DNA of 32,708 nt from Catenaria anguillulae PL171 (taxonomy: Eukaryota > Blastocladiomycota > Blastocladiomycetes > Blastocladiales > Catenariaceae): the NCBI GenBank assembly GCA_002102555.1, contig MCFL01000275.1:1-32708 (forward strand). The letters run 5' to 3'. The translations under genes and the position numbers were made by a program. Of the stretch, positions 32,609-32,708 are shown one piece after another; positions within the stretch are counted from its first letter, which is position 1; each line of letters starts with the position of its first letter. The notes under the pieces were generated by a model. The model ran no database searches, was not told where the DNA came from, and was given only the letters and a program-made list of their open reading frames with translations.

Positions 32609-32708
32609 CGCTGCCAAAAAGGCCTTGGCGCTGTTGTATTCCGTCGCATTTGGAATGATTCCTGGTACTCTCTCATCATACACAACGTAGTCATGATTTG
32701 CTTCCTTT
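32609..32708. other. 3' flank of the Atg27-like gene to window end
   Basis: 100 bp after the stop codon; no feature is recognisable. Confidence 0.6.

Overview
The window is eukaryotic nuclear DNA. Host genes carry short GT-AG introns (about 65-103 bp), a spliceosomal ubiquitin-like gene, a mitochondrial ribosomal protein gene with a presequence, and an outer-mitochondrial-membrane GTPase. A Cep135/Bld10-like centriole protein gene together with an Atg27-like gene points to an organism with centrioles and fungal-type autophagy genes. A flagellated (zoosporic) early-branching fungus or a close relative fits best, but the species cannot be read from this sequence. The standard genetic code fits.

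The left part (1-15,000) is a nest of retroelements. A Ty1/copia element (1-5242, 5' end off the window, 3' LTR 4924-5242) lies inside the 3' part of an antisense LINE fragment (5243-5825). That fragment is head-to-head with a sense LINE, copy A (about 5777-11138: endonuclease, reverse transcriptase, connection region). Copy A is split by a poly(A)-tailed element carrying only ORF1 (about 7182-8706), flanked by a 16-bp target-site duplication. Copy A ends just before its RNase H and joins directly to a second sense LINE, copy B (11139-14690). Copy B starts at RT motif C, runs through RNase H, and is interrupted by a small repeat also found inside the copia element, followed by a second, truncated ORF1 plus tail. 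A shared 3' tail ending in oligo(A) occurs three times, on both the LINE and the ORF1-only units.

The right part (15,500-32,708) is gene-dense and mostly free of elements: Miro/Gem1 GTPase (-), a 2.5-kb stretch without a recognisable gene, Sua5 threonylcarbamoyl-AMP synthase (-), a TPR-like protein (+), a Cep135-like coiled-coil protein (-), Hub1/UBL5 (-), mitochondrial uS5 (+), Ku80 (-) and an Atg27-like membrane protein (+). Gaps between neighbours are as short as 65 bp, and several pairs are divergent or convergent. The functions are unrelated housekeeping jobs: mitochondrial transport, tRNA t6A synthesis, centriole assembly, splicing, mitochondrial translation, DNA end-joining and autophagy. 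No operon-like grouping is implied.

Several conserved host genes need one base more than the sequence gives at short homopolymers. With those bases counted, Miro and Hub1 come out at exactly their expected lengths. This looks like residual sequencing error rather than gene decay, and it matters for anyone using the annotation.
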